From Triatoma infestans (lineage: Eukaryota > Arthropoda > Insecta > Hemiptera > Reduviidae): DNA of 64,000 nucleotides. The stretch's first letter is position 1, and every line of letters starts with the position of its first letter. Of this stretch, positions 22,345-33,837 are shown one piece after another. Where the stretch lies: NCBI GenBank assembly GCA_011037195.1, contig JAAEAF010003119.1:61410-125409 (forward strand). The letters are read 5' to 3'. The notes beneath the pieces were generated by a model that saw nothing but the letters and a program-made list of their open reading frames with translations, had not been told where the DNA came from and ran no database searches. The translations under genes were made by a program, and so were the position numbers.

Positions 22345-25060
22345 TAGATTTACTATTTAATCCGTCGCCTTACTTTCGACACAAAATTGCCAGAAATTGA
22401 AAATACTTGCTCACTTGCTACTGAATTGGGCTTAATTGTCTTTAAAGCATTAAATAATAAATCTGAATTTTTTGTTCTTTTATTTGTAGTCTCCAGAACC
22501 AAAAACTCTTTCTTTAATGTTTGAGGAGTAGAGGAGGTCACTCCTTGATTTTGCTCTTGATTATCTCTTTCATCACATTCTTCTTCTGTAGAGTAATCTT
22601 TATATAATCTTGATAATATCTGTCCGGAGAGCTTAATAATGTCAGTTTTTGTAGCTAATGGAAGGAATTTATTAGAAGATTTTTGACAAAAGGGTTTGAG
22701 AATTTTGTAAATAGAGGTTAAGTGTTATTATTAATACTCTATCTCTTCTCTCTTCAATCCGTGACTTTAAAGCGTGTAATAATTTTAGACTAATTTCAGA
22801 TTTCTAATTTTGTAATTCACCCAACAAAAATTCAAATATACCTTCACTTGTTAATAAATTCATGTCTTGTCTACCTATAAAGGTTCGGCTGCTAATTTTA
22901 TCGTACCTAATACTTTAAGGAGCACTACAATTTTGTTATATTCTTCTTCATCTTCATTCCACATACGAGGTCATTCAGAGTTAAAACAACAGATTCTTTT
23001 AGGTATACAATCTTTCTAACATGGCCTCTAAACTATTCCATCTCATTTTACAATCACATTATATCTCTCAGCATCAGATTATATTCTTTTCCGTATTTCT
23101 GTTTTACATAATTCTGAAGAATGCTATTTCTGACAGGAAATATTTTCTAAAATATTTGCACTTTTTATTTTACTTGAGAAATAATTTTTTTATAATTATC
23201 CAATAATTCAGAAATAGGTAATTTATGTCAGGAGAATCTAATTCTTCCAAGTCATTCTCAGTCTCGTCACTTTCAGAGTCCACACTTATAGGATTTAAAT
23301 CTGTTTCAATGTCAACTAAATTTTTATTTTTACTTTCTCTTACGCCTCCTAGTAAGAGGAAGTATTGTAATCGTGTCAAATTTTTAATATAGAGTTTTCA
23401 TCGGAAATATCCATTTTGAGGTCCCCTCAGTCCAAAAAAGTGGTTTTTAGCAATGGTCTGTGTGTGTATGTATGTGAACAGCATAGCTCAAAAACGAAAA
23501 AAAAATCGTAGAAAGTTCAAACTTGATATTCCGTTTAGTTATCGGCATGGGATCTGACAGTAGGTTATCTGTGAAAATTCCTCAACTGGAAGTGCCACAT
23601 TACTAGTTGTTTTTCTTTACTTTTTTGCAATTTTCCCAAAAACGGCTTCGACGATTTTCTCCGAACTTGGTATATTAACTACACATACAAAGAGCTACAA
23701 CTTTTATTTGAAACAATTCTCTGAGAAAATTCATCAAAGGGCACTTATGGAGGAGGGGTGGGGTTAGGTTTTCATCTAAAGTGCTATTTCAGTTTATTAG
23801 ACAATTCTATCATCTAAATAATGTTAGTTAGAATTGAATATGTTGTTGAAATTCCGAGTTTGAAAAAATCGGATAACCGGAAGTGCGTTTACTTTACCAC
23901 TTTACTAAATGATTTTTTTCACTTTTTCGCGATTTTCTCAAAAATGGATCCGACGATTTTCTTTAAACTTGTTACATCAACTACACATACAAAGAGCTAC
24001 AACTTTTATTTATAACATTTCTCTAGGAACATTCATTTAAGGGCACTTTTGGGGGAGGGGAGGGGTTATGTTTTTTTCTAAAGTGCTATCATAGTTGAAT
24101 ATACAATTCTATCATCCAAACAAACTTAATCAGTAATAAATAGCTGGCAGAAATTCCGAGTTTCAAGAAAATTAGTAAACCGGAAGTGCGCTTTTACTGA
24201 ACTGGTTTTTTTTTTCAGTTTTCGACGAATTTCATTAAATTTGGTACACAAACTATAAAATTTGTCAATTATAATTTTGATAACTGGAGTAAGAGAAAGT
24301 TGTGTGAGTGTTTAACACCAGATTTTTATATAATGTATCAGTAACTGTAAAGTGTATGGCATGTGAATATCACAGTTGATTAATTGCTGGCGATATTTGG
24401 CCAAACTTTTTTCATAACAGCAGCACCATCATTTGTTGATGCAATTATATCGGTTGCTAGATCCAAATGAAAATTTTTTCAGCTTCTTGGAAACTAGTTT
24501 TAACATTGTTTTAGCATCATAAGAACTTGTTATCGGAGCTAATCCTAAATTAAAATCTTGTTCAAGTTGATGTACGTTGATATTCAAATATCTTCGATTT
24601 CCTTTACTCTAGTCCATTCATCTAGAGAGATAGAAAATTTTTTCCCCTCTATTCTTCATACAATCTAATTGATTTATAGTTTTATTATTGATAGTTTCAT
24701 AAAATGAATAAATGAGGTTCATTACTTGAGAGTTATTTTGTGGTAAGCAATAATTTCGTTGTTGTAAAGAACGTCTCTTATGAACGAGCTAGTTGTAATG
24801 TAATTAATAGGTAATCCATTCAAAGCAGCAAGTCTTGATACAAATTTTTCTAAACTAGTCCTTTTCAAAAAGTTAATGTATGCCGGGATGTGTATGTGTT
24901 TGTGAACTCGGGCCGGCATCACATGATTTTTTATCAGTTACTTTATCGCGGACTGTTATTAAATGATTATGGAGACTGCTTGTGGATGATCCATTGCAAG
25001 TAAGCACTTTATTGCAGTAATTACAATGTGCTTTTTATTTTTCAACTTTTTTGAATTAAT
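22345..25060 (-). pseudogene. hAT transposase pseudogene (BED finger, DDE, dimerisation region)
   Basis: Minus-strand pieces in N-to-C order. A BED-type zinc finger lies at ~24935-25040 (HCNYCNKVLTCNGSSTSSLH then NHL). An RTSLEKFVSRLAALNGLPIN segment lies at ~24770-24860. Core pieces at 24340-24720 include RYLNINVH, DFNLGLAPITSSYDAKTML and a frame-shifted NDGAAVM corresponding to the catalytic (T)DGA region. An acidic linker is at ~23200-23330. The hAT C-terminal dimerisation motif lies at 22353-22460 (KTIKPNSVASEQVFSISGNF). The frame is broken by several stops and by the family A insertion, so it is inactive. The BED and dimerisation motifs make the hAT call secure. Confidence 0.85.
23332..24326 (+). 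repeat. Family A copy A6, inserted in hAT
   Basis: Complete copy from ACTTTCTCTTACGCC to GAGTGTTTAACACCAGAT. The flanks are T-rich and no target duplication is evident, as expected of a rolling-circle type element. It shows both internal units with taaccggaagtgcg at 23874 and aaaccggaagtgcg at 24177. Confidence 0.85.
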
Positions 25061-25068
25061 TCCAAACA

Positions 25069-25557
25069 GGGAAGGGATTAGCTCAGTGGTAGCGCGCTGG
25101 ACTAGCAACGCCGAGATCACGGGTAGCTTCCCATTTTTTATACCACGATGGTGGTCAACACCGTCTTTGCCCTCACGGGAATCGAACACTGAATTCTTCG
25201 CACGAGAGGCGAGAGCGATAGCCATTAGACCAACGCGTGAGGACAGCTTTAACCTCATATTAAAATTGGAGCTTTGAAAACAAAAAAAAAATTCCAAGTT
25301 TAAGGAAAATTACCAGTTTTTTAGTTTTATTAATATTGTAATAAAATAGGGAAGGGAATAGCTAAGTGGTCAGCGTACTGTACTCCTACGCGGAAGACAC
25401 GGGTTCGAATCCAGCTGTGCTACCCTTCCTAGGAAGCCCCTACAGCTCACTGTCGTCTGTAACGGGATAACACTGTCCGGAGGCCGGCAGTGCACTGAGA
25501 AGGCTCCAGGCGCAAATGACCACAGATGTTGAGACGCCTTAAATTTATAAAAAACAA
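25069..25557 (+). repeat. Composite SINE with 11-bp TSD
   Basis: A 489-bp unit flanked by aattccaaaca (25058-25068 and 25558-25568) within the hAT. Order: a 52-bp type 1 tRNA head (GATTAGCTCAGTGGTAGCGC), a type 2 tRNA-like SINE on the minus strand (25123-25245, B-box GTTCGATTCCCG), an AT-rich linker, then a full type 1 SINE on the plus strand from 25349 (A-box TAGCTAAGTGGTCAGCG, B-box GGTTCGAATCC at 25402). One TSD around the whole shows it moved as a unit. An inverted relative is at 27310-27835. Confidence 0.75.
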
Positions 25558-25600
25558 AATTCCAAACATCTGACATTTTGGGCTAAAAAAATTAATATAT

Positions 25601-25929
25601 TGCAACGCAGCCGTGGTGCTATCTAGGAGAGGAAGTAGGAACCTCAAGTTCTCTTGGTGGCCGCTAGGAAGCGCTGGCAACGCGCTCTAGTTATTTCTGA
25701 AAGGATTGAGAAGATTCTCCACCGGTATAAATAGTGGGACCGCAGAGAGTTTTGCAGAGTTATCTAGTTGCAAACGAATTGTACGTTTGTGGAAAGTGTG
25801 TAAAAACTAAACTTTTGTGGTTTAAACTGTGAAGTAATTATTATTAAGTGTTGTATAACAATAAATTGGTGTTTTCTTTATTGAAGTTTTGAGTATTTTA
25901 TCTATACGAACCCACTTAAAAACGTTACA
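25601..25929 (+). repeat. Solo LTR of an LTR retrotransposon, with promoter
   Basis: A 329-bp LTR from TGCAACG to CGTTACA (short inverted termini TGTAACG/CGTTACA in the family), flanked by the 4-bp duplication ATAT (25597-25600, 25930-25933), which suggests a Gypsy/Metaviridae-type integrase. It carries a TATA box (TATAAATA, 25726) and AATAAA (25860), so it could act as a promoter or polyA site. Other copies are at 40478-40864 and, deleted, at 28915-29080. No internal region is nearby. Confidence 0.85.
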
Positions 25930-26671
25930 ATATACCTTCCGCTAATATATTCCTAAAATAATATTAGATGAATAATTACTGAAATCTGTGATAATAAAAG
26001 TGAAAATTATTTTTGAATTTTAATTAAGTAATTTCAACATACGTTTATTTTGCAACCCGATTAATAGTACAGGATGGATTTATTGAAAACAGTGCCGGAA
26101 GGTATAGTTTTAATTTATATTTACATTTTATATGTATTTATATCGATAGATGTTCAATAGAACACTGAATTTGAATCACAAAATACAACGTACAGCGTAC
26201 TGAACTGTATATAATAAAACTATTAAACAAACATTACTAATATAAAATTTAAAATAAATTCTTCGCATATACACTACACGCCGCTCCCTTGGAATCATAT
26301 CAGGTCATTCATGCTTGACTTTTTGGACGGCACAATAGCTACAGTGTAGCTGCTTCACTTTCTCAGCTGTTTTTACCTTTTTTATTTTTCTTCCGATTTA
26401 ATAATCGGATACAATTATACAGGCACAAAATGCACATTGCTCAACACTTGCAACAGTGTTGCCATCTTTCTTTAGTATCCATAACTAGTATTAGTACTTT
26501 TGCTTACATTTTAAATTTTTTTAGCAAATTAATATATAAGTGTTATGAATATATTTAAAACCGATTTTTTTTTTTTTACAGAAAAAAACCGGTTTTCGAA
26601 TTCAAAAATTTTCTTTAAAAAACCGGTTTTTAAAAGAGGTTTTTAGAAAACCGACAAACTCTACTAGCAAC

Positions 26672-27267
26672 CAATTAAAATTAAGTTTTTTATTTTACTG
26701 TGTGAAATTTAAGATAAATATTAACAGTTTAGCAAATTATAGACTTGTAAATTTTTTTCTATACGATTCCAGTCACATAAAAGAGGCAAAGTTCCTCCCA
26801 TAGGGCGAACGTTATACCCTCCTCCTATCTGTCGCTGATGTTCCATTTAAGTTCAAGAAAGACACTCACTCCTTCCTTCTTGCACAATTTTTTTACTAGT
26901 TTTATTCTATCATCTTTCCATACTTTTAACATTTTATTCTACTGTTAGAACGTGTTTATCCTCGCAATTTCTATCTTTTCGTTTGAGCCTAAATATTGAT
27001 CTGATCTTTCCTATATTAACTAAAATAACCTTTAAAAAAAAAAAATAAAAATAAAAATCATACATTATACATTATTAATCATTCACAAAATGTCTAAATC
27101 GTACTTTTTCTATGAATATAAGAAATTTAAACAATTCTTGGAATAATTTGCATAAAATGGACGAATATATTTGTTTTATAATAATTATATTAGGATCGTA
27201 CAAGTTAGAAACTTTGTGGTCTTTACCGATTCCGGTCACACTCGACACGAAAACTTTTTTTTTTTGA
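26672..27267. other. AT-rich spacer
   Basis: No gene or recognised repeat, apart from a short A-rich run at 27031-27060. Confidence 0.45.
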
Positions 27268-27300
27268 AAAATATCTGGTCTGAAACACTCACACGACTTT
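27268..27300 (-). repeat. Family A terminal fragment
   Basis: Only the ATCTGGTCTGAAACACTCAC end and CACGACTTT remain, abutting the next SINE. Confidence 0.55.
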
Positions 27301-27309
27301 TTTGTTGTT

Positions 27310-27835
27310 TTTTTTTTAATTTAAGGCGCGTCACATCTATGGTCATTGGCGCCCGGAGCCTCCTCAGTGCACTGCCGGCCTCCGGACAGTGTTCTCTAGT
27401 TACAGACGACTCCGTCCATCACGCACAGTAAGCTGTAGAGGCTCCTAGAAAGAAAAAATCTAAGCGTAGCACAACTGGACTCGAACCCGTGTCTTCTGCG
27501 TAGGAGTACAGTACGCTGACCACTTAGCTATTCCCTTCCCTATTTTATTACAATATTAATAAAACTAAAAAACTGGTAAATTTTCCTCAAACTTGGATTT
27601 ATTTTTTTTTTCAAAGCTCCAATTTTAATATGAGGTTAAAACTGTCCTCACGCTTGGTCAAGTGGCTAGCGCACTCGCCTCTCGTGCGAAGAATTCAAGG
27701 TTCGATTCCCGTGGGGGCAAAGTCGGTGTTAACCCAGCATCGTGGTATAAAAAATGGGAAGCTACACTTAGTAGCGCCCTAGGTAGCGAAGGCCGGAACT
27801 AAACGGCATGGGAACTGCGGCGTGCTTACAACACC
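27310..27835 (-). repeat. Composite SINE, inverted relative of 25069-25557
   Basis: A type 1 SINE on the minus strand (27310-27540; B-box complement GGACTCGAACCC near 27478), the same AT-rich linker (aaactaaaaaactggtaaat), then a type 2 tRNA-like SINE on the plus strand from 27648 (A-box TGGTCAAGTGGCTAGCGC, B-box GGTTCGATTCCCG) and a GC-rich tail to ~27835. This is the complement of the arrangement at 25.1-25.6 kb. Confidence 0.7.
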
Positions 27836-28440
27836 CCCCCCCTATTCAAATCGCCGTCTGGCAAGCCTTGGCCCTTCATGGGCTGTTGCGCCAAAGGGAG
27901 TTAGAGGGGTTAAATGCTGCTAGGCACCTTGGCTGAGGTAGTCACTTCAATGTAGTTACATTGTAGTGCAGAAGATAGCGCCAATAACATTGAAAGAATT
28001 CAAATAAAATTTGAAATTTAAAATCATAAAATTCGTATTCCAGAAATTTGAAGAAAACCGTTCCAGAAAATCCCCCCCCCCCAAAAAAAACAAAAAAAAA
28101 ACATATTCTATAAAGTCGAGACTTCCGGTTTCGCTTTTCCTTCAAATTTGGAATTCTACCAATGCTTCTAATATTTTTTATTTAATATTCTAAAGGCGGT
28201 AGTAACCATACACTGAACTGAGTTGGTACTTGGGGAAAGCTTAGCGCAACTGTCCTTCCAAATAAAAGAGATAGGTTAAATGTAATATATGTAGATAGTC
28301 GTGATACGATATTTAAATAAAATCATTGGAGTTGTTATTGAGGAAATGAAATTAGTAGAGATTAATTAATTAAAAAAAAAAAAAAAAAGAAATTAAATTC
28401 TTCGGTGTTTTTATGGAGAATACGGGGAAAATTAAAAAAT
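27836..28440. other. Mixed repeat debris
   Basis: GC-rich segment 27840-27930, then very diverged family A-like pieces (gagacttccggtttcgc near 28117) and homopolymer runs. No genes. Confidence 0.4.
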
Positions 28441-28735
28441 CTGTTCAGTAAAAAACGCACTTCTTGTTTACTAATTTTTTTTTGAAACTTGAAATTTTTT
28501 GCAATCTATTTATTTCTAATTAAATTTATTTAGATAGTAGCATTGTATAATCAATTTTAAAGGGAAACGTAACCCTTCCCGTCCTCTTCAGCGACTTTAC
28601 CCAGAGAAATTTTTCAAATAAAAATTGAAGCACTTTATATGTGTAGATGATACACTTACTTTAAAGAAAATCATATTCAAAAATTCAAATCATCAATATT
28701 ATATCGCAAAAAAATCTGGTGTGACACTTTTACTA
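28441..28735 (-). repeat. Diverged family A fragment
   Basis: Contains gttcagtaaaaaacgcactt, tttatttctaattaaattta and, at its right end, aaaatctggtgtgacac. Order and orientation are irregular, suggesting internal rearrangement. Confidence 0.5.
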
Positions 28736-28914
28736 CATACTCTGTAGTGTTTCTTTATTTATTCATATTGCTGTCATAAAAGTATTGCGAAAGTATACAA
28801 TTTTCTAAATCGATATAATTATAGTTTTCTCAACGATGAACACTTGGTCAGAAATGCTTTTGACATTTGTCCGGGGCGTTATTTTGGCTGTAAGTATGAG
28901 AAAAATATTGATAT

Positions 28915-29080
28915 TGTAACGTAGCCAGTAGTGCCATCTGGGAGAGGAAGTAGGAACATCAAGTTCTCTGTTCTTAGTGGCCGCTAGGAAGCGCTGGCGA
29001 TGCGCTCTAATTATTTCTGGAAGGATTGAGAATATTCGAAAACTAGTTGCAGTAGCTAGTTTAGAGGGAAAAATGTTACA
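28915..29080 (+). repeat. Deleted solo LTR copy
   Basis: A 166-bp copy of the LTR at 25601. It keeps TGTAACG at the start, the gccgctaggaagcgctggcg block and the ctagttgcagtagctagttt/TGTTACA end, but has lost ~200 bp including the TATA box. The 5' flank is ATAT and the 3' flank GTAT, so the duplication is imperfect. Confidence 0.7.
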
Positions 29081-29327
29081 GTATGTTAACACTCAATTAA
29101 TAGAAATTTTCACATACCGATGTTTTTCGTTCGCTAAAAATTTACAGTGCGTAGCGTATTTATATTATGTCTAAAAACTAAAAATATTTGAAAAAAAAAA
29201 AAAAAACGAAGAATTTGTAAAGGACGAAGCTTGAACTTGTTTAAACATGCATATAATTGAATATGTGGATGGATCCGCAATGCTGGATAACATCTAGTAT
29301 TTTATCCGTCGTAGCATGCATATTATG

Positions 29328-29370
29328 TTCTTCCTGATCGGTTTCGGATTTTCATCCATCGTCAGAGCAA
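29328..29370 (-). ncRNA. Hammerhead ribozyme motif, left arm of D1
   Basis: Minus strand CUGACGA, U, GGAU-GAAA-AUCC (stem II with GAAA tetraloop), GAAA, then ACCGAUC. Stem III carries a G-to-A change relative to the right arm (GGU to GAU), which weakens it. Confidence 0.6.
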
Positions 29371-30201
29371 ATAAACCAAGTTCGTATAGAGAGTTAACTT
29401 CAACGTAATGTTTCTGTTACTTGTTACTCACACTTTTGGTTGTATACAATTATGTGGGGAGGTTTTAAGGTTATGTTACTATGTGTATGTGATTAATGGC
29501 AAAATAGAATTATTGTAAGTTATGATTAGACATTAGAAAAATAGTGTATAATAAATTTGTTTACTGTTCAGCAGAATTCTCCATAACTAAATTTTTAATA
29601 TTGTTTTAAAGTATGCTCAGTGTCTTATCAAGTTATTTTTATTAGGCATGATAAATACATGAAAAAACAAGCATGATAAATAAAAACGAATACATTTGAT
29701 TTCCTCTAGTATTTATTTTAACTCTTCTCCAATTTGCCGTTTGCTGCCAACCTTCTTATATATCAATTTACTTACATAATTTCTTGTATTAACCCTGCTT
29801 GTATTTCACATTTATGTATTACTTGTACAAGCTTTTGACTGTCCATAAACTTTATATCGCCTTTCTTCAAACTTTATCTATTCCTATTAGTACAGTACAC
29901 TCCTGAAATAACTTATGCCCCCCCCCTAATAAAAATAACTTGATAAGACACTGAGCATACTTTACAACACTATTAAAAAATTTAGTTATGGAGTATTCTG
30001 CAAAACAGTAAACAAATTTATTATACACTATTTTTCTAATGTCTAATCATAACTTACAATAATTCCATTTTGCCATTAATCACATACACATAGTAACATA
30101 ACCTTATAACCTCCTACATAATTATATACAACCAACAAGTATGAGTAACAAATAACAGAAACATTGCGTTGAAGTGAACTCTCTTACACGAACTTGGTTA
30201 A

Positions 30202-30243
30202 TTTGCTCTGACGATGGATGAAAATCCGAAACCGGTCAGGAAG
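30202..30243 (+). ncRNA. Hammerhead ribozyme motif, right arm of D1
   Basis: Core CUGACGA at 30208-30214, an extra U, stem II GGAU/AUCC capped by GAAA, GAAA at 30228-30231, stem III ACC/GGU and the UC cleavage site at 30236-30237. Stem I pairs imperfectly (UGCU with AGGA, one G-G mismatch). The core is the same as in family B, with a different stem II. Confidence 0.65.
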
Positions 30244-30389
30244 AACATAAATATGCATGCTACGACGGATAAAATACCAAATGCATATACTTCTTTGGAC
30301 AGATTAGCATTAGCACGCGAGCAGAGTGCTGCTTCAGCTTGTGTTTGAAAGTGCATAGGCTTGCTTAAAAAAGTATATTTATATATTCT

Positions 30390-30850
30390 TGGGGGTGGCA
30401 ATTTACCCCGGGGCGACGTAACCGCTAGAGCGGGCGCTGCTAGCTATCTGAGAAGACGACGCTCTAATTGTATATTCCCCATGTTATTATGTCAGGTTCC
30501 TATGGAGCCCACCGGGCAAGGCGATCTGACGCCTCGTTGCCCTTATATAAACTTAATGCCCGGGGACCCAAACTAGAATATCTTATTTTGGCTATTGGTT
30601 TTCATGAGTTATACCCAAGCAGTCCCACGCCAGCCTCAAGCTAACCTGGAATGAGCTGAGCTTGACAGCTCGCAAAGCAGCCTAGCTGTCTGAGTAGATG
30701 ACGATTCTGGAGTTTTTTTTGTATCCCTCGCCTCTTGATCTCAATAGTACAGTGAATTATTGCTACTAGCTCTGCCTGAGAGACTGTGGCTAGCTTACCT
30801 CGGATTAGCTTCGACTCCCATTCCTTCTCTATGTTCCTAAACTTTCACTA
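30390..30850 (-). pseudogene. LINE RNase H-domain remnant
   Basis: Minus strand: WESKLIRGKLATVSQAELVA near 30810, then a frame-broken stretch with an S-D-(S) strand region and a WVPGHKFI...GNEASDRLAR motif near 30500-30560. This is the active-site region of the RNase H domain of R1/jockey-type LINEs. Multiple stops. There is no RT nearby. Confidence 0.55.
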
Positions 30851-30904
30851 TTTCCAAATCCTGCTGCCTGGGATAAGTAAATACATTAGATGTATTTTAT
30901 AAAA

Positions 30905-31885
30905 AATCTGGTGTGAAACACTCATACAACTTTTTCTTCCTCCAGTTTTCAAAATTGTATTGACAAATTTTATAGATAGTATAAAAAATTTAATGAAATT
31001 CATCGGGTGTTTTCCATGGAGAATATCACAAAAACTATAAAAACACACTTCCGGTTTAATAAATTTTCTTTGAAACTCGGAATTTTTGGGATCTATTCTA
31101 TTTTGGGATTTATTTCTCGGAAACTCGGAATCTATTTATTTCTAATTAATTTTGTTTATATGATAAAATTGAATAATCAACTAAGATAACACATTAGAGG
31201 CAAATATAATCCTATGCCTTCCATCAAAAAAGCCCGCTTAAATGAGTTTACCCAGAAAAATGTTTCAAATAAAAGTTGTAGCTCTTTTATATTTATAGAT
31301 CACATTCTTAGTTTAAAGAAAATCTCAAAACATTAAAAAATTCTTTTCAGTAAAAGCGCACTTCCGGTCATCCAATTTTATTCATACTCGGACATTCAAC
31401 AACATAATTTAATTCTAATTAATATAATTTAGATGATAGAATTATTGTGTAATAAACTAAAATAGCACCCATTTTAGAAGGGAAAAACCTAACCTACGAC
31501 CTTTTTCCCCCCAAAAAAGTGCCTTTAAATGAATTTTCTTGGAGAAATGTTTCAGATAGAAGATGTATCACTTTGTATGTATAAAGTGAGATATATCAAG
31601 TTTATAGTAAATTGTTGGAGCTATTTTTGTGGGAAATTACAAAAAAAAAAAAAGGGGGGGGAGAAACATTCAGTAAAATGGTACTTCCGGTTGAGGAATT
31701 TTCGTACAGACAACTTATGTCGGATCCCATGGTAATCCGATAAATGAAATATCAAGTTTGACCATTTTTTTTTTTTTTTGGATTCAGGGGACATCAAAAC
31801 TTGTATTTCCGGTGGGAAACTCGATATCAAAACTTTGACCCAATTACAATACTTCCTCTTACTAAAAACAGTAAGAGAAAGTAAA
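30905..31885 (-). repeat. Family A copy A9
   Basis: Near-complete, from ATCTGGTGTGAAACACTCAT to a damaged 3' end (tcttactaaaaacagtaagagaaagt). Three CACTTCCGGT/TACTTCCGGTT blocks mark the unit boundaries. The microsatellite is lost. Confidence 0.8.
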
Positions 31886-33129
31886 AAGTAATAAATAAAT
31901 AAAAAGAAATTATTGTATAAAATATAATAAATAAAATGGTGTATATTCTATCACAAAGCTCTTTTTTTTTTTTTGTTTCTTATGATTATTGTCTTATAAA
32001 AACAATAATATTTGCACAACTAAAAGTTCTGAACTAGAGTACCATTATCTCGTAAGTGTTGTAATGTAAACAGATAAGGAATCTACCTGAAATATAATCC
32101 AACGCTTTCCAAGTTTTCTAGCATGAACAAGTAAAATAATATAAAAAGAAAGAAATCTTTTATCCAATATTTATATTTATTTAAAAAAAAAAAAAACAAA
32201 AAAAAAAACTATTAAATAAAATATTAAAAAGAATATCTAAATAATAATATATTAATTTAAGTTTTTAATAATACGTCAACAATAAAGTCTTTTGCTATTG
32301 TTTTTGTTAATTTTTTTTTTTTTTGAAGGTGTTGTTTATAATTTTGGGGAATTCTTAAAGTATATGTTTATTATGTTGACGTAATTCTGTGTCACTTTGT
32401 TTATACACTTCATTTACTGTTAAAAATTCATAAAACTGGAAATAATATTAAAATTCAATGTTAGTAGTCTAGTCATAACAAAATTATTGGATTAGAAAAA
32501 GTAAATAAATTTTAACAAATTTTTATTTTCTAATGAAAATAAATAAATTAATAAATATTTAACTTTATTGTTAATTTCCTATTCTATAATTTACTTTCTA
32601 GGAGAAACTAATTATTATTGTGTTCCCTAAATAAATGCTTAAATTTATTTCATTAAAAAATTGTGAAAACTCGTTATATTTAGGCCTGTAAAAAAAAGAA
32701 CCCATATTTAAATATACGTGCGTGCGTGGATGGATGGTTGTGTGAAAAGATGAAATGTGGAATGGAGTGCATAATTATAAAATTAACTTGTTTATATAGA
32801 TTACTTGCTCAACATGGTTGTATATATCTATACTATCTTACGATTGTATTGGGATCAGTTATCGGATCCCAGAGATATTGGAATCAGATATCTTGAACAG
32901 GGATTTGATGTGATGAATAGGCGGAAGTTAGTTTAGAGATTTTACAGAGTTATTACTCGAAATACGAACCAATGAATTTACAAAAATAGTCTATATTTTA
33001 ACAATAATTTAAATGGTTGAAATAGGTAAGTACAATTAATATAAAATGATTGAAATAGATAATAATTTAAAGTGATTTAAATAGATAAAACTAAGATGAA
33101 CAACTATAAATGATTGATTAAATGATAAT
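31886..33129. other. AT-rich spacer
   Basis: Long A/T runs and weak ~50-bp internal repetition near 33000-33120 (gattgaaatagataataattt-like). No coding features. Confidence 0.45.
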
Positions 33130-33690
33130 TATGTGTTAAACCTTGTATAGGGACTCGCTCGCGAAACTGCTTGAACTGACGTGAACTTCTGTCTGACTGT
33201 TGAATACTGATTTGATACTGATCGTGACTGATTTGATACTGCTGTAATAATGATCCCCTCCTCCAGTGGGGCGAAGTTTATATTGGTATTACTCACACAT
33301 TGACAGGTGTGTAAGTGATAGTCACACTGAGACATCTCTCGCAGTGTGCCGACCTTGGTCAGGTCCGGTGGCCAGTGTGATTTAGGTCAGTGGCCAGATT
33401 GGCGACAGATGGTGGCCCGTCGGTGATTATCAAAGACTCTTAATAGATGGTAGCCAGGTGGCCTTGAGTGTTTGTTGGCCCTTGTATGAAAGAAATATCG
33501 GCCAGGTGGCTTCTGTACACTGACCGCATAATGACGCGTGTTTGTAAGGGTTTTAGCGGTGCTTCTCTTTGACCGTGTGTATTGACCCCTGTTTGAAAAG
33601 GTTCATGTTTGGCGCGGCTCTTGATCTGAAGATAGCGGCTGGCTGGAGCCACTAGTTATAAATTATATCCTTTCTTCTTGTTATCATAGT
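33130..33690. other. GC-rich island of unknown nature
   Basis: About 530 bp clearly richer in G+C than its surroundings, with repeated GGTGGCCAGTGTG, CAGGTGGCCTTG and CCAGGTGGCTTC words and gactgatttgatactg repeats. No supportable ORF and no TIR/LTR pair found. It could be part of an LTR or a UTR-like region. Confidence 0.35.
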
Positions 33691-33837
33691 GAGTGGTGAC
33701 ATTACACGATCATTCTGCTCGAATTCTATCATTTCTTATCAGTAACTATTCCACCGTGGCCCAAGGCTGACACTTTCGTGTTATTTTGCTCTGCTGTAAA
33801 TTAATAAATAGAAATAATAAGATGGTATGGGTAAATA

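Larger units (their letters stand above)
22017..26663 (-). mobile_element. hAT transposon with 8-bp target duplication, nested insertions
   Basis: A 4647-bp span flanked by CTAGCAAC (22009-22016 and 26664-26671), the 8-bp duplication diagnostic of hAT. Ends are inverted: TAGGGTTTGT at the left and the complement of TAGAGTTTGT at the right, each followed by ACCGGTTTT-rich subterminal repeats. The transposase remnant is on the minus strand. Three later insertions inflate it: family A (23332-24326), a composite SINE (25069-25557) and a solo LTR (25601-25929). Without them the element is about 2.8 kb. Confidence 0.9.
29256..30280 (+). mobile_element. Family D hammerhead retroelement D1, inverted arms
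   Basis: A ~1025-bp element with a 5' extension (TATGTGGATGGATCCGCAAT, related to the family B start) and near-perfect inverted arms of ~350 bp (29302-29655 and 29927-30280) ending GTATTTTATCCGTCGTAGCA and its complement, around ~270 bp of AT-rich DNA. It is flanked by atgcatata at 29247-29255 and 30281-30289. Each arm has a hammerhead motif. There is no ORF. It is probably a non-autonomous Penelope-like element or retrozyme. Confidence 0.7.

Noticed and set aside
25359..25412. A-box/B-box pairs that look like tRNA genes (also at 1463-1517, 27478-27540, 37796-37860, 38590-38640, 41880-41945)
   Set aside because: No foldable acceptor stem, same tRNA-unrelated body in every copy, and flanking TSDs; these are tRNA-derived SINEs.
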